Positions 1 to 6,834 of a stretch of 12,149 nucleotides of DNA are shown here, piece after piece. A program made the position numbers and the translations under genes. Where the stretch lies: NCBI GenBank assembly GCA_003233475.1, contig QILU01000073.1, positions 1 to 12,149 on the forward strand, read 5' to 3'. Numbering within the stretch: the stretch's first letter is position 1; every line of letters begins with the position of its first letter. Origin of the DNA: Ahrensia sp. Its GTDB lineage: Bacteria > Pseudomonadota > Alphaproteobacteria > Rhizobiales > Rhizobiaceae. Below the pieces are notes generated by a model. That model saw only the letters and a list, made by a program, of their open reading frames with translations, had not been told where the DNA came from and did no database searches.

Positions 1-1401
1 GAAAGCTGGTTGATCTCAAGATTGATCCTGATGCCGCCACTGCAACCGCCACGTTTGAACGGCTTGATGTTGATCATAAGGGCGAGATTGAAACCATTAA
101 AGCGGGTTATATTGTGGGGTGTGACGGGGCACGCAGCACCGTGCGCCGATCGCTTGATTTAGAACAAAAAGGAGATTCCGCCAATCAGGCCTGGGGTGTG
201 ATGGATATTCTGGCGGTGACCAGTTTTCCTGATATCCGGTTAAAAGCCGCTATTCACTCGGCCAATGAAGGCAGTATGCTGATTATCCCGCGTGAAGGGG
301 GGTATATGGTTCGTCTTTATATTGAGCTCGATAAGCTCAACAAAAATGAGCGGGTATCGGAGCGAAATATTACTTCGGATCATTTGATTGCGGCGGCGCA
401 GCGGATATTGCACCCTTACACTTTGAAGGTGAAAGAGGTTGCCTGGTGGTCGGTCTATGAGATCGGGCAACGGCTTTGTGATACATTCGATGACGGGGTG
501 GATGGGGATACCGGTGGTCGAAGCCCTCGGGTATTTATAACCGGAGATGCCTGCCATACCCACAGCCCCAAAGCGGGACAGGGAATGAATGTTTCCATGG
601 CGGACAGTTTTAATCTGGGGTGGAAGCTGGCTTCTGTCATCCAGGGGCGGTGTTCGCCCGATATTTTGCATACCTATTCGCAAGAGCGACAGGCTGTGGC
701 GAAGGAGCTGATTGATTTTGACCGGGTGTTTGCGAAAATGTTTAGTGCGCGGCCAAAGGATGGCAGCAACAAAAAGGGCGATGGTGTTGACCCGCAGGAG
801 TTCCAAAAATGGAACGGCGGTTTGTTATTCTCCTTCGATACTTTGCGGTGAGCCAACGCATCAGCATTTGGCAACGGGTTTGAAGATTGGCATGCGCTTC
901 CATTCAGCGCCGGTTATTCGTTTGGCGGACGCCAAGCCGGTTCAGTTGGGGCATACGATAAAGGCGGACGGGCGGTGGCGAATATTTGCGTTTGCTGGAG
1001 CTGAAGAACCCGGAGACCCGAATTCAAAAATACAACAATTGTGCAAATTTCTGGCCAATGAGGCGCAATCTCCGGCTCGAAAATTCACTCCACAGGGTGC
1101 GGATTTGGATGCTGTATTTGATGTGCGCTGTATATTCCAGCAGGGCCACCGGGAGCTGGAGATCGAAGCCATGCCTGCGTTCTTGTTGCCTAATAAGGGT
1201 AGTTTAGGGCTTCGTGATTATGAAAAGATGTTTTGTGCTGATTTGAAAAGCGGTAATGATATTTTTGAAATGAGAGGAATTGACCGCGATTTGGGTTGTA
1301 TGGTGATTGTGCGTCCTGATCAGTATGTGGCGCATGTTTTGCCGCTGGACGGGCATGAAAAACTGGCCGCATTTTTTGACGGATTTATGATCGGTCAATG
1401 A
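1..1401 (+). pseudogene. FAD-dependent aromatic monooxygenase (3-hydroxybenzoate 4-monooxygenase / phenol 2-monooxygenase family), 5'-partial and frameshifted
   Basis: These enzymes hydroxylate phenolic rings with FAD and NAD(P)H in the cytoplasm. The gene enters from the left edge, so the N-terminal dinucleotide-binding motif is outside the window. The first frame (from base 3 to a stop at 849-851) carries the DG motif GCDGARSTVR near 117-146 and the second FAD-contact motif GDACHTHSPKAGQGMN near 543-590. From about 808 the homology continues in the next frame with GTAVCYSPS and PTHQHLATGLKIGMRFHSAP, then the thioredoxin-like C-terminal domain with DGRWRIFAFAG, to a TGA at 1399-1401. Family members, as I remember them, have about ten residues between the EFQK-like and GTA-like stretches that are absent here. 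A small out-of-frame deletion beside an A5 run (805-809) is therefore more likely than a single-base slip. Substrate assignment to 3-hydroxybenzoate is by resemblance only. It converges on the GGDEF-like gene with 22 bases between. Confidence 0.82.
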
Positions 1402-1423
1402 GCAGGATGTTCTAAGCCCAAAC

Positions 1424-2020
1424 TCAAGCAGTGACCAGCAGTTCCACAAAACTTGTGTGTTGTTTTTTCAACGCTCTTGCGGAAACACTTAGGCCAACTT
1501 TTACCTGCTCGCCGTCAATCATAATCGGCATGGCGCCAACCAGGTTGCGCATGCGCTCCAGGCATTGCTCGCCGCCCTTTAAGTCGGTTTCAGGCAGCAG
1601 CATGGCGATTTTGTCGGGGCCAATGCGGCCTAGAATATCAACACCAAAACGGGTGGAACCGGTGCAGATTTCTGCAACACTTGTTACAATCTGATCGGCG
1701 GCGTTTTGGCCCATTGTTTTGAAAATTCGCTGGTGCCCGGCAATGGTGGCTACCACGAGGGTCAGGTTATGATCATAACGGCGGGTGCGGTTAAATTCGG
1801 CGCTGGCGAGTTCCATGAAACGGCCGCGTTTTGGCAGGCCGGAAATGGGGTCTACCACATCTGTCCGGTTTCGCATGTCGGCCAATATAGACCGCAGGCG
1901 CGAAACTTCCTGTTCAAGCTGGTTGCGGCTTAAATCCGCATAGGGCGACGTGTTAGTGGAAAGAGCTGAAGCCTTGCGCCGGGGTTGGTTTGAGACTGGG
2001 CGCTGCGCTGATTTTGACAT
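1424..2020 (-). CDS. Degenerate GGDEF-domain protein, probably not a diguanylate cyclase
   Basis: The product has 198 residues: a polar N-terminus (1-30), a short helix (about 30-52) and a GGDEF-fold domain (about 55-198). The fold is recognised by DPISGLPKRGRF (57-68, equal to the usual D-LTGL-NRR entry), the central strand and helix (87-112), the signature strand LGRIGPDKIAMLLPET (130-145) and the late strand VKVGLSVSAR (173-182). The key residues are changed. The signature GG[DE]EF is GPDKI, and the metal-binding Asp of the usual D-D-FK-IN segment is lost (ATIAGHQRIF). The inhibitory RxxD site is not in register. The protein stops at ELLVTA, where the usual AD-ALY-AK helix would begin. Cyclase activity is therefore unlikely; a regulatory or protein-binding role, or decay, is possible. 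The ATG at 2020 has an AGCAGG ribosome site 6 bases upstream. Confidence 0.8.
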   Translation of the reverse strand: MSKSAQRPVSNQPRRKASALSTNTSPYADLSRNQLEQEVSRLRSILADMRNRTDVVDPISGLPKRGRFMELASAEFNRTRRYDHNLTLVVATIAGHQRIFKTMGQNAADQIVTSVAEICTGSTRFGVDILGRIGPDKIAMLLPETDLKGGEQCLERMRNLVGAMPIMIDGEQVKVGLSVSARALKKQHTSFVELLVTA

Positions 2021-2054
2021 CGTTTACCTGCTTGATAAAACGAGCCACATTTTT

Positions 2055-2065
2055 CACAATTTGTG
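2055..2065. promoter_or_regulatory. CACAATTTGTG palindrome, possible operator of the GGDEF-like gene
   Basis: This is a perfect 5-base-arm palindrome (CACAA-T-TTGTG), 35 bases upstream of the minus-strand start codon at 2020. Close relatives of the same 11-mer occur in the eipA/chpT divergent region. No regulator is known for it here; the role is inferred from symmetry, position and recurrence. Confidence 0.3.
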
Positions 2066-2202
2066 GCTTCGATTGTTTATGTTGATTCAAAGTTTTCATG
2101 AGAATTTTCCCCTCAAGAATTATTGTGTGACTGAGATTTGAGAATTTAGTCCACGCGAATGAAAAATTCGTTTTTAGATGGCGGGATTATCGGCGGTATG
2201 TT

Positions 2203-2217
2203 TTAAGAGCGTGTTAA
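2203..2217. promoter_or_regulatory. Candidate CtrA binding box (TTAA-N7-TTAA)
   Basis: The sequence TTAAGAGCGTGTTAA fits the full consensus of the alphaproteobacterial cell-cycle regulator CtrA exactly. It lies 166 bases before the aldolase start and 182 bases before the GGDEF-like start, so either gene could be the target. By eye, the only other exact N7-spaced pair in the window is in front of the outer membrane protein gene at 11977. Binding itself is inferred. Confidence 0.45.
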
Positions 2218-2383
2218 GTTTGAGTGGTTGGCGAGCATAAATTTTACGCCGTGGTTATGCTTTGCTGTGGGTATTTCACAACTAAACCGATTGAGTTTAC
2301 TTTCCCCCCACTTTGGGCGTTTCCCTTATGCGCCGGGGCTGATACCAGTTGAGTTTGAGACTGTTGGATTGAGAGAGCAAAAT

Positions 2384-3406
2384 ATGAGCGAGCGGATTGA
2401 AGATATTGCAAAAGCCATGGTGCAGGCCGGGCAGGGAATTCTGGCGGCGGATGAATCCACTGGTACAATTAAAAAGCGGTTTGATTCCATTGGGGTGGAA
2501 AATACGGAAGACAACCGTCGTGATTATCGGGAAATGCTGTTTCGTTCCGCCAAGGCCATGAACAGCAATATTTCTGGGGTTATTTTGTTTGAAGAAACCC
2601 TGTTTCAAAAAGCTGAAGACGGGACGCCTCTTGTTGATCTGATTAAGGCTGCGGGCGCAGTTGCGGGGATTAAGGTGGATATGGGGGCGCACCCGCTGGC
2701 GGGGCACAAAGGCGAAACGGTTACCGAAGGGCTGGATGGATTGCGGGGACGGTTGGAAAAATATTATGAGGCCGGAGCGCGGTTTGCCAAATGGCGTGCG
2801 GTAATTTCGATTAATGACAACCTGCCGACAAGGGGCGGAATTTTAGCCAATGCCCATGCGCTGGCCCGGTATGCGGCTTTGTGTCAGGAGGCCGGAATTG
2901 TGCCGATTGTGGAACCGGAAGTCCAAATGGATGCGGACCCCGCAGACCATACGATTGAGCGCTGCCATGAGGTAACAAGCGCCGTGCTGAAAACGGTTTT
3001 TGATGAGTTGCACAATCAAAACGTCAAACTGGAAGGCATGGTGTTGAAGCCGAATATGGTCGTACCTGGAAGTAAGTGCAGCAAGCAGTGCAGCCCGGAA
3101 GAGGTGGCAGAGCGTACCGTTGCTGTTCTTAAACAAACCGTTCCGGCGGCTGTTGCGGGCATTGCTTTCCTTTCCGGCGGGCAAAACGACACGGAAGCGA
3201 CCGCAAACCTGAACGCTATCAATGCGGGCCATGATTTGCCCTGGCCGGTGACATATTCTTATGGCCGCGCCTTGCAGGCGGCCTGTTTGAAAGCCTGGTG
3301 CGGGAAGGCCGCGAATGTCTCAGTTGCAGAAGCAGCTTTTAGCCATCGGGCAAAAATGAATGGAATGGCAGCGCTCGGTCAATGGAATAAAAATCTGGAG
3401 AACTAA
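2384..3406 (+). CDS. Class I fructose-bisphosphate aldolase
   Basis: This enzyme cleaves fructose 1,6-bisphosphate to dihydroxyacetone phosphate and glyceraldehyde 3-phosphate, or runs in reverse, through a Schiff base without metal. The product has 340 residues, near the usual length for bacterial members of the animal-type family. Visible landmarks are the phosphate and substrate segment AADESTGTIKKRF (21-33), GIKVDMGAHPLAG (95-107), FAKWR with its conserved Lys136, VEPEV (177-181), the Schiff-base Lys222 in GMVLKPNMVVPG, and FLSGGQ (262-267). In animal aldolases the position after KVD is Lys; here it is Met100, which is not unusual in bacteria. The ATG at 2384 was chosen because the homology begins there and GAGAG lies about 8 bases upstream. 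A neighbouring TTAA-N7-TTAA box raises possible cell-cycle control. The gene stands 99 bases before the next one and may be its own unit. Confidence 0.95.
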   Translation: MSERIEDIAKAMVQAGQGILAADESTGTIKKRFDSIGVENTEDNRRDYREMLFRSAKAMNSNISGVILFEETLFQKAEDGTPLVDLIKAAGAVAGIKVDMGAHPLAGHKGETVTEGLDGLRGRLEKYYEAGARFAKWRAVISINDNLPTRGGILANAHALARYAALCQEAGIVPIVEPEVQMDADPADHTIERCHEVTSAVLKTVFDELHNQNVKLEGMVLKPNMVVPGSKCSKQCSPEEVAERTVAVLKQTVPAAVAGIAFLSGGQNDTEATANLNAINAGHDLPWPVTYSYGRALQAACLKAWCGKAANVSVAEAAFSHRAKMNGMAALGQWNKNLEN

Positions 3407-3410
3407 AAGG

Positions 3411-3424
3411 CAGGAAAAATCCTG
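3411..3424 (+). terminator. Weak hairpin after the aldolase gene
   Basis: CAGGA (3411-3415) pairs with TCCTG (3420-3424) over an AAAA loop, 5 bases after the stop codon. The stem is only five pairs and no strong T run follows, so it may be an RNA 3'-end structure or chance. Confidence 0.25.
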
Positions 3425-3505
3425 ATTTGCTAAATGGTCAAATTCCTTGTTTGTTAGAGCGGGGACTGGGCCCAATCATTCGTAAGCAAAGAAAAGGACT
3501 GTCCC

Positions 3506-4840
3506 ATGAATACCACCGGCAAATATAAGATTATCCTTACCACCTTGATGGGTATTGGACTGTTTGGAACCCCGTCCTATGGTCAAAACCGGATAGATAC
3601 TCAACGTCCCGACGCGCCAGCACTTGCTGCGTACGGGGATTTGTCTATTGGGGTTCGTACCCTTAAATTTGTTAACCCGCAGCAGATCGATATTTTGAAG
3701 ATTGATCCCGCGGGAAAAAAACCGGACGTTCTGCCACGTTATGATCGGAAAATCACCGTGGAAGTGTGGTATCCCGCCAAACAGGGTGTGAGTGGGAATA
3801 CGGCTTTGAGAGCTTATCTTCGCGACGGGAAAACCGAAGTGTCGTTACAGGGTAGGGCTGTTCGCGATGCTGAAACGGCGGCGGGAAAAAATTATCCACT
3901 AGTTTTGATTTCCCACGGCTATCCGGGGAACCGGTTTTTACTCTCTCATTTGGCTGGAAATATTGCATCAAAAGGATATGTGGTGGCCTCCATTGATCAC
4001 CCCGATTCAACCTACCGCAACAAAGCCGCGTTTGGATCAACCTTGGTGAATCGGTCGCTTGACCAGTTGTTTGTGCTTGATCAAATAGCCAAATTGAGCA
4101 CCGATAACAGTTCATTTTTGAATGGTCTGGTTGATGCCAACAACACGGGGTTGATCGGCTATTCCATGGGAGGTTACGGAGCGGTGATTACCGCTGGTGG
4201 CGGGGTGACACAAGCGTCTGTTGATTATGCTTGGGGCGGCCCGCTCGGCACACTTGGTATCCACAAAAGCGGCAGTGAAACCCACAATGCCCTTCCGGAT
4301 GCGCGCATAAAAACGGCAATTGCCTTTGCCCCGTGGGGAATGAATTTTGGGTTCTGGAGCGACGAAACCTTGAAAGGCATCAAAACTCCCATGATGTTTG
4401 TGGCGGGTTCTCAAGACGATGTATCCGGCTATGAAAACGGCACACGGGCAATTTGGAAGGCGGCAGTAAATGTGGACCGGGCTTTGCTGACATTTAATAG
4501 TGCTAATCATAATGCCGGCGCCCCCATTCCTGCCCCCAAAGAAGCCAATAAGGTGGATAAGGATTTGGGTTTTAATCTCACCGAACATTACAGCGATGCG
4601 GTTTGGGATTCGGTGCGAATGAACAATATCTCCCAGCATTTCGTCACCGCATGGCTTGGGAAATATCTGAAAGCGGATAGCGGAATGGATTCTTTCCTTG
4701 ATTTGGTTGCCCAATCAAATGACGGTGTCTGGTCGCAGGAGAAAGACGGAACCAATAAGGCCGATCACACCTATTGGAAAGGGTTTCCAAAGCGCACCGC
4801 AAAGGGTTTGCGGTTTGAAAAACTGGCGGCAGGCAAGTAG
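3506..4840 (+). CDS. Secreted alpha/beta hydrolase, PAF-acetylhydrolase / dienelactone hydrolase-like (COG4188 type)
   Basis: This is a predicted serine ester hydrolase of 444 residues. Residues 1-26 form a Sec signal peptide with Lys near the start, a hydrophobic core (9-20) and likely cleavage after SYG (24-26), so it acts outside the inner membrane. The oxyanion-hole strand is PLVLISHGYPGNR (131-143), followed by the helix and strand up to VVASIDHPDS (159-168). The nucleophile elbow is GYSMGG with Ser220. Asp304 or Asp305 in GSQDD and His335 in NSANHN are the likely rest of the triad. The strand order and HGYPG motif match the PAF-acetylhydrolase-like group. Substrate is unknown; a short-chain ester or lactone would suit the CoA-transferase and acyl-CoA synthetase genes that follow. 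The ATG at 3506 has a strong GAAAAGGA ribosome site (3491-3498). Confidence 0.85.
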   Translation: MNTTGKYKIILTTLMGIGLFGTPSYGQNRIDTQRPDAPALAAYGDLSIGVRTLKFVNPQQIDILKIDPAGKKPDVLPRYDRKITVEVWYPAKQGVSGNTALRAYLRDGKTEVSLQGRAVRDAETAAGKNYPLVLISHGYPGNRFLLSHLAGNIASKGYVVASIDHPDSTYRNKAAFGSTLVNRSLDQLFVLDQIAKLSTDNSSFLNGLVDANNTGLIGYSMGGYGAVITAGGGVTQASVDYAWGGPLGTLGIHKSGSETHNALPDARIKTAIAFAPWGMNFGFWSDETLKGIKTPMMFVAGSQDDVSGYENGTRAIWKAAVNVDRALLTFNSANHNAGAPIPAPKEANKVDKDLGFNLTEHYSDAVWDSVRMNNISQHFVTAWLGKYLKADSGMDSFLDLVAQSNDGVWSQEKDGTNKADHTYWKGFPKRTAKGLRFEKLAAGK

Positions 4841-4869
4841 TTATTGCCAGCGCGAATAGTTTGACGCGA

Positions 4870-6006
4870 ATGGGTAATGGTGAAGTTTTGAAAGATCTTG
4901 AAGGCATCACTGTTGTTGCGGTGGAGCAAGCTGTTGCGGCGCCTTATGCATCTGGTCGGTTGGCCGATGGCGGCGCGCGGGTTATCAAGGTTGAGCGGCC
5001 GGAGGGGGATTTTGCGCGCGGCTATGACAGGCTCGCCAAGGGCAATAGCGCCTATTTCGTCTGGCTCAACAGGGGCAAGGAAAGCATATCGCTGAATTTG
5101 AAAATCCGCGCTGATTTGGAATTGCTGCGCGGGATGATCTCTCATGCAGATGTGCTGATTCAAAACCTCGCACCGGGAGTGTTGGCCCGTTTGGGTTTGG
5201 ATATGACCAAATTGCGTGAAGCTGACCCGCGGCTGATCACCTGTTCAATTTCGGGCTATGGGGAAGAAGGGCCAAGGCGCGACCAAAAAGCTTATGATCT
5301 GCTCATTCAAGCGGAAAGCGGGTTGAGCGCGATTAACGGAACCAGTGAAGGCCCGGCACGGGTGGGGGTTTCTGTTTGCGACATTGCCGCGGGTATGGGG
5401 GCACATGCGGCAATTCTGCAAGCGCTGTTTGTGCGGGAGAAGACGGGCAAGGGGCGGGGAATTACGGTCTCGTTGTTTCATGCCATGGCGGATTGGATGA
5501 ATGTGCCGATGATGCAACACCGCTACGGCGGTAAAACCCCGGGGCGAATGGGGTTGAAACACCCGACAATTGCGCCTTATGGGGCGTTTACTTGTGCAGA
5601 CGACAAACCGTTGTTGATTTCCATTCAAAACGAGCAGGAATGGGCGCGGCTTTGCGAAGCTTTAGGCGACAGGGGTTTGCCGTTGCAAAGTGGGTTCCGG
5701 GACAATTCGGAACGGGTGGCAAACCGTGACGGGGTGGACGGTTTTGTGGCTGAGGCCTTTGCAACGCACCCGCGTGAGGCGATGATTGAAAAACTGGAAA
5801 AAGCAAAAATTGCCTATGGGAGACTGTCTGACCTGAACGATTTTGTGGCCCACCCGCAAAACAATTGGGTGGTGGTGGAAGCGGGAAACAAAGAACTCGA
5901 AATTCTTTCGCCTGCGGCCATAGTGACAGGAGAAACATTCCGCCCCGGACGGGTGCCAGATTTAGATGAGCATGGGGTGGATTTAAGGCGGGAATTCACT
6001 ACATAG
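4870..6006 (+). CDS. Family III (CaiB/BaiF) CoA-transferase
   Basis: Family III enzymes move CoA between carboxylic acids through an Asp acyl-anhydride. The product has 378 residues from the ATG at 4870, close to the family norm. The N-terminal Rossmann-like part has LEGITVVAVEQAVAAP (10-25), LADGGARVIKVERP (31-44) and DFARGYD (47-53). FVWLNRGKESISLNLK (63-78) follows, then QNLAPGVLARLGLD (98-111) and LITCSISGYGEEGP (122-135). The catalytic Asp is best placed at Asp171 in VSVCDIAAGM, matching Asp169 of formyl-CoA transferase. The second domain includes GRGITVSLFHAMADWM (195-210) and IAPYGAF (234-240). The donor and acceptor acids cannot be told. The start is uncertain: the ATG lacks a good ribosome site, and a TTG at 4888 sits behind GGTGAAG. 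It lies 29 bases after the hydrolase gene, with the SGNH hydrolase 31 bases downstream, so cotranscription is likely. Confidence 0.92.
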   Translation: MGNGEVLKDLEGITVVAVEQAVAAPYASGRLADGGARVIKVERPEGDFARGYDRLAKGNSAYFVWLNRGKESISLNLKIRADLELLRGMISHADVLIQNLAPGVLARLGLDMTKLREADPRLITCSISGYGEEGPRRDQKAYDLLIQAESGLSAINGTSEGPARVGVSVCDIAAGMGAHAAILQALFVREKTGKGRGITVSLFHAMADWMNVPMMQHRYGGKTPGRMGLKHPTIAPYGAFTCADDKPLLISIQNEQEWARLCEALGDRGLPLQSGFRDNSERVANRDGVDGFVAEAFATHPREAMIEKLEKAKIAYGRLSDLNDFVAHPQNNWVVVEAGNKELEILSPAAIVTGETFRPGRVPDLDEHGVDLRREFTT

Positions 6007-6037
6007 ACCCTTGCGAATTCCAAACTGAAAGTTGTCT

Positions 6038-6787
6038 ATGCACCCTCTTCTTATCTCATTGATTTCCTGGCTGTGTTTTCCGGTCTATGCGGTTCAGGGT
6101 ATTTGGGTGCGGGAGCGGGCCATGCGGCTTTCTCCCGCAATCGGGCCGTTGTCAGGGCAATATGGCAAGGGGAAAGCCAGCACCAGGCTTTTGACCATCG
6201 GGGATTCATCGGCCGCTGCTGTGGGCGTTGAATTCACCAAAGGGGCCATCGGCCCGCAAATGGCAAAAAAGATACACCGCCGAAAAGATGAGACAGTTGA
6301 ATGGCACATGTCTGGCCATAACAGCGCGGTGGCGGGGGAAATTCGGGACTATGTGGTGCCCAATCTTGAACCGGTGGAATACACCCATATTGTGATCATG
6401 CTCGGCACCAACGACATTAAAAACTGGCACACGGTGGGGCGCTGGAAAGATGAATTTGGCACGCTGCTATATGCGCTTCGCTCTCGTTTCCCCGAAGCTC
6501 GAATTTATTGGCATCAGACAATCGACGTGCGCAACTCCCCGGTTTTGCCAGAGCCAATGGCGTCAATAATGATGTTGCGGGTGGCGCTGTTTAATAGAAT
6601 GGGGGCGCAGCTTTGTTTGGAACGGGGGGTCATTTGCGTGCCGCCACTGCCGATTGACGAACCTGCGGGCTATTGCAAAGACGGGTTTCACGCCAACGAT
6701 CTTGGCTATGATATCTGGTCTGACCATATGTTGAAATTCTTTGATTATGAACCGCGCACCAGCCCGGCGGTAAAAGAGTTTATCTAA
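6038..6787 (+). CDS. SGNH/GDSL-family hydrolase with N-terminal membrane segment
   Basis: The product has 249 residues from the ATG at 6038; a TTG two codons earlier is also in frame. Residues 3-20 are hydrophobic and act as a signal anchor or uncleaved signal peptide, so the catalytic domain probably faces the periplasm. All four SGNH blocks are present: the nucleophile Ser57 in TIGDSSAA, Gly93 in SGHNSA, Asn125 in MLGTNDIKN, and Asp215 with His218 in DGFHANDLGYD. Such enzymes cut esters of lipids or small acyl groups, or remove acyl groups from sugars; the substrate here is unknown. It sits between a CoA-transferase and propionyl-CoA synthetase with short gaps, which suggests that the freed acid is passed on for CoA activation. 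That link is inferred. The ribosome site (CTGAAAG) is weak. Confidence 0.88.
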   Translation: MHPLLISLISWLCFPVYAVQGIWVRERAMRLSPAIGPLSGQYGKGKASTRLLTIGDSSAAAVGVEFTKGAIGPQMAKKIHRRKDETVEWHMSGHNSAVAGEIRDYVVPNLEPVEYTHIVIMLGTNDIKNWHTVGRWKDEFGTLLYALRSRFPEARIYWHQTIDVRNSPVLPEPMASIMMLRVALFNRMGAQLCLERGVICVPPLPIDEPAGYCKDGFHANDLGYDIWSDHMLKFFDYEPRTSPAVKEFI

Positions 6788-6834
6788 AGCGCTTTCGGTT
6801 TATTCTTGAAGTGGAATATTTGGGAGAACAAACC

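Larger units (their letters stand above)
2021..2383. promoter_or_regulatory. Divergent intergenic region between the GGDEF-like gene and fructose-bisphosphate aldolase
   Basis: This 363-base AT-rich stretch contains no convincing gene. It holds an imperfect hairpin, GCCACA (2044-2049) with TGTGGC (2062-2067), and inside it the palindrome CACAATTTGTG (2055-2065). A GANTC site lies at 2094-2098. A weak hairpin, CGAAT (2156-2160) with ATTCG (2166-2170) before five T, is too short to call a terminator. A TTAA-N7-TTAA box lies at 2203-2217. An in-frame TTG at 2228 would extend the aldolase by 52 residues, but the translated extension does not look like aldolase, so I treat it as untranslated leader. 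Confidence 0.55.

Noticed and set aside
240..806. Long open frame on the minus strand inside the monooxygenase gene
   Set aside because: It mirrors a well-supported plus-strand coding region and its translation shows no recognisable motif.
2155..2175. Hairpin with five T as a terminator
   Set aside because: The stem is five A/T-rich pairs and no gene ends nearby on either strand.
2228..2383. N-terminal extension of the aldolase from a TTG codon at 2228
   Set aside because: The extra 52 residues do not resemble aldolase, and the ATG at 2384 has a ribosome site and matches the family start.
3663..3680. TTAA-N5-TTAACC inside the hydrolase gene as a CtrA box
   Set aside because: The spacing is 5 instead of 7 and it lies within coding sequence.
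4112..4714. Long minus-strand open frame within the hydrolase gene
   Set aside because: Antisense shadow of a gene with an intact catalytic triad; no family resemblance or ribosome site seen.
6786..6795. Perfect 10-base palindrome AAAGCGCTTT over the SGNH gene stop codon
   Set aside because: Short, overlaps coding sequence, no second copy in a similar place and no T run, so no function can be supported.
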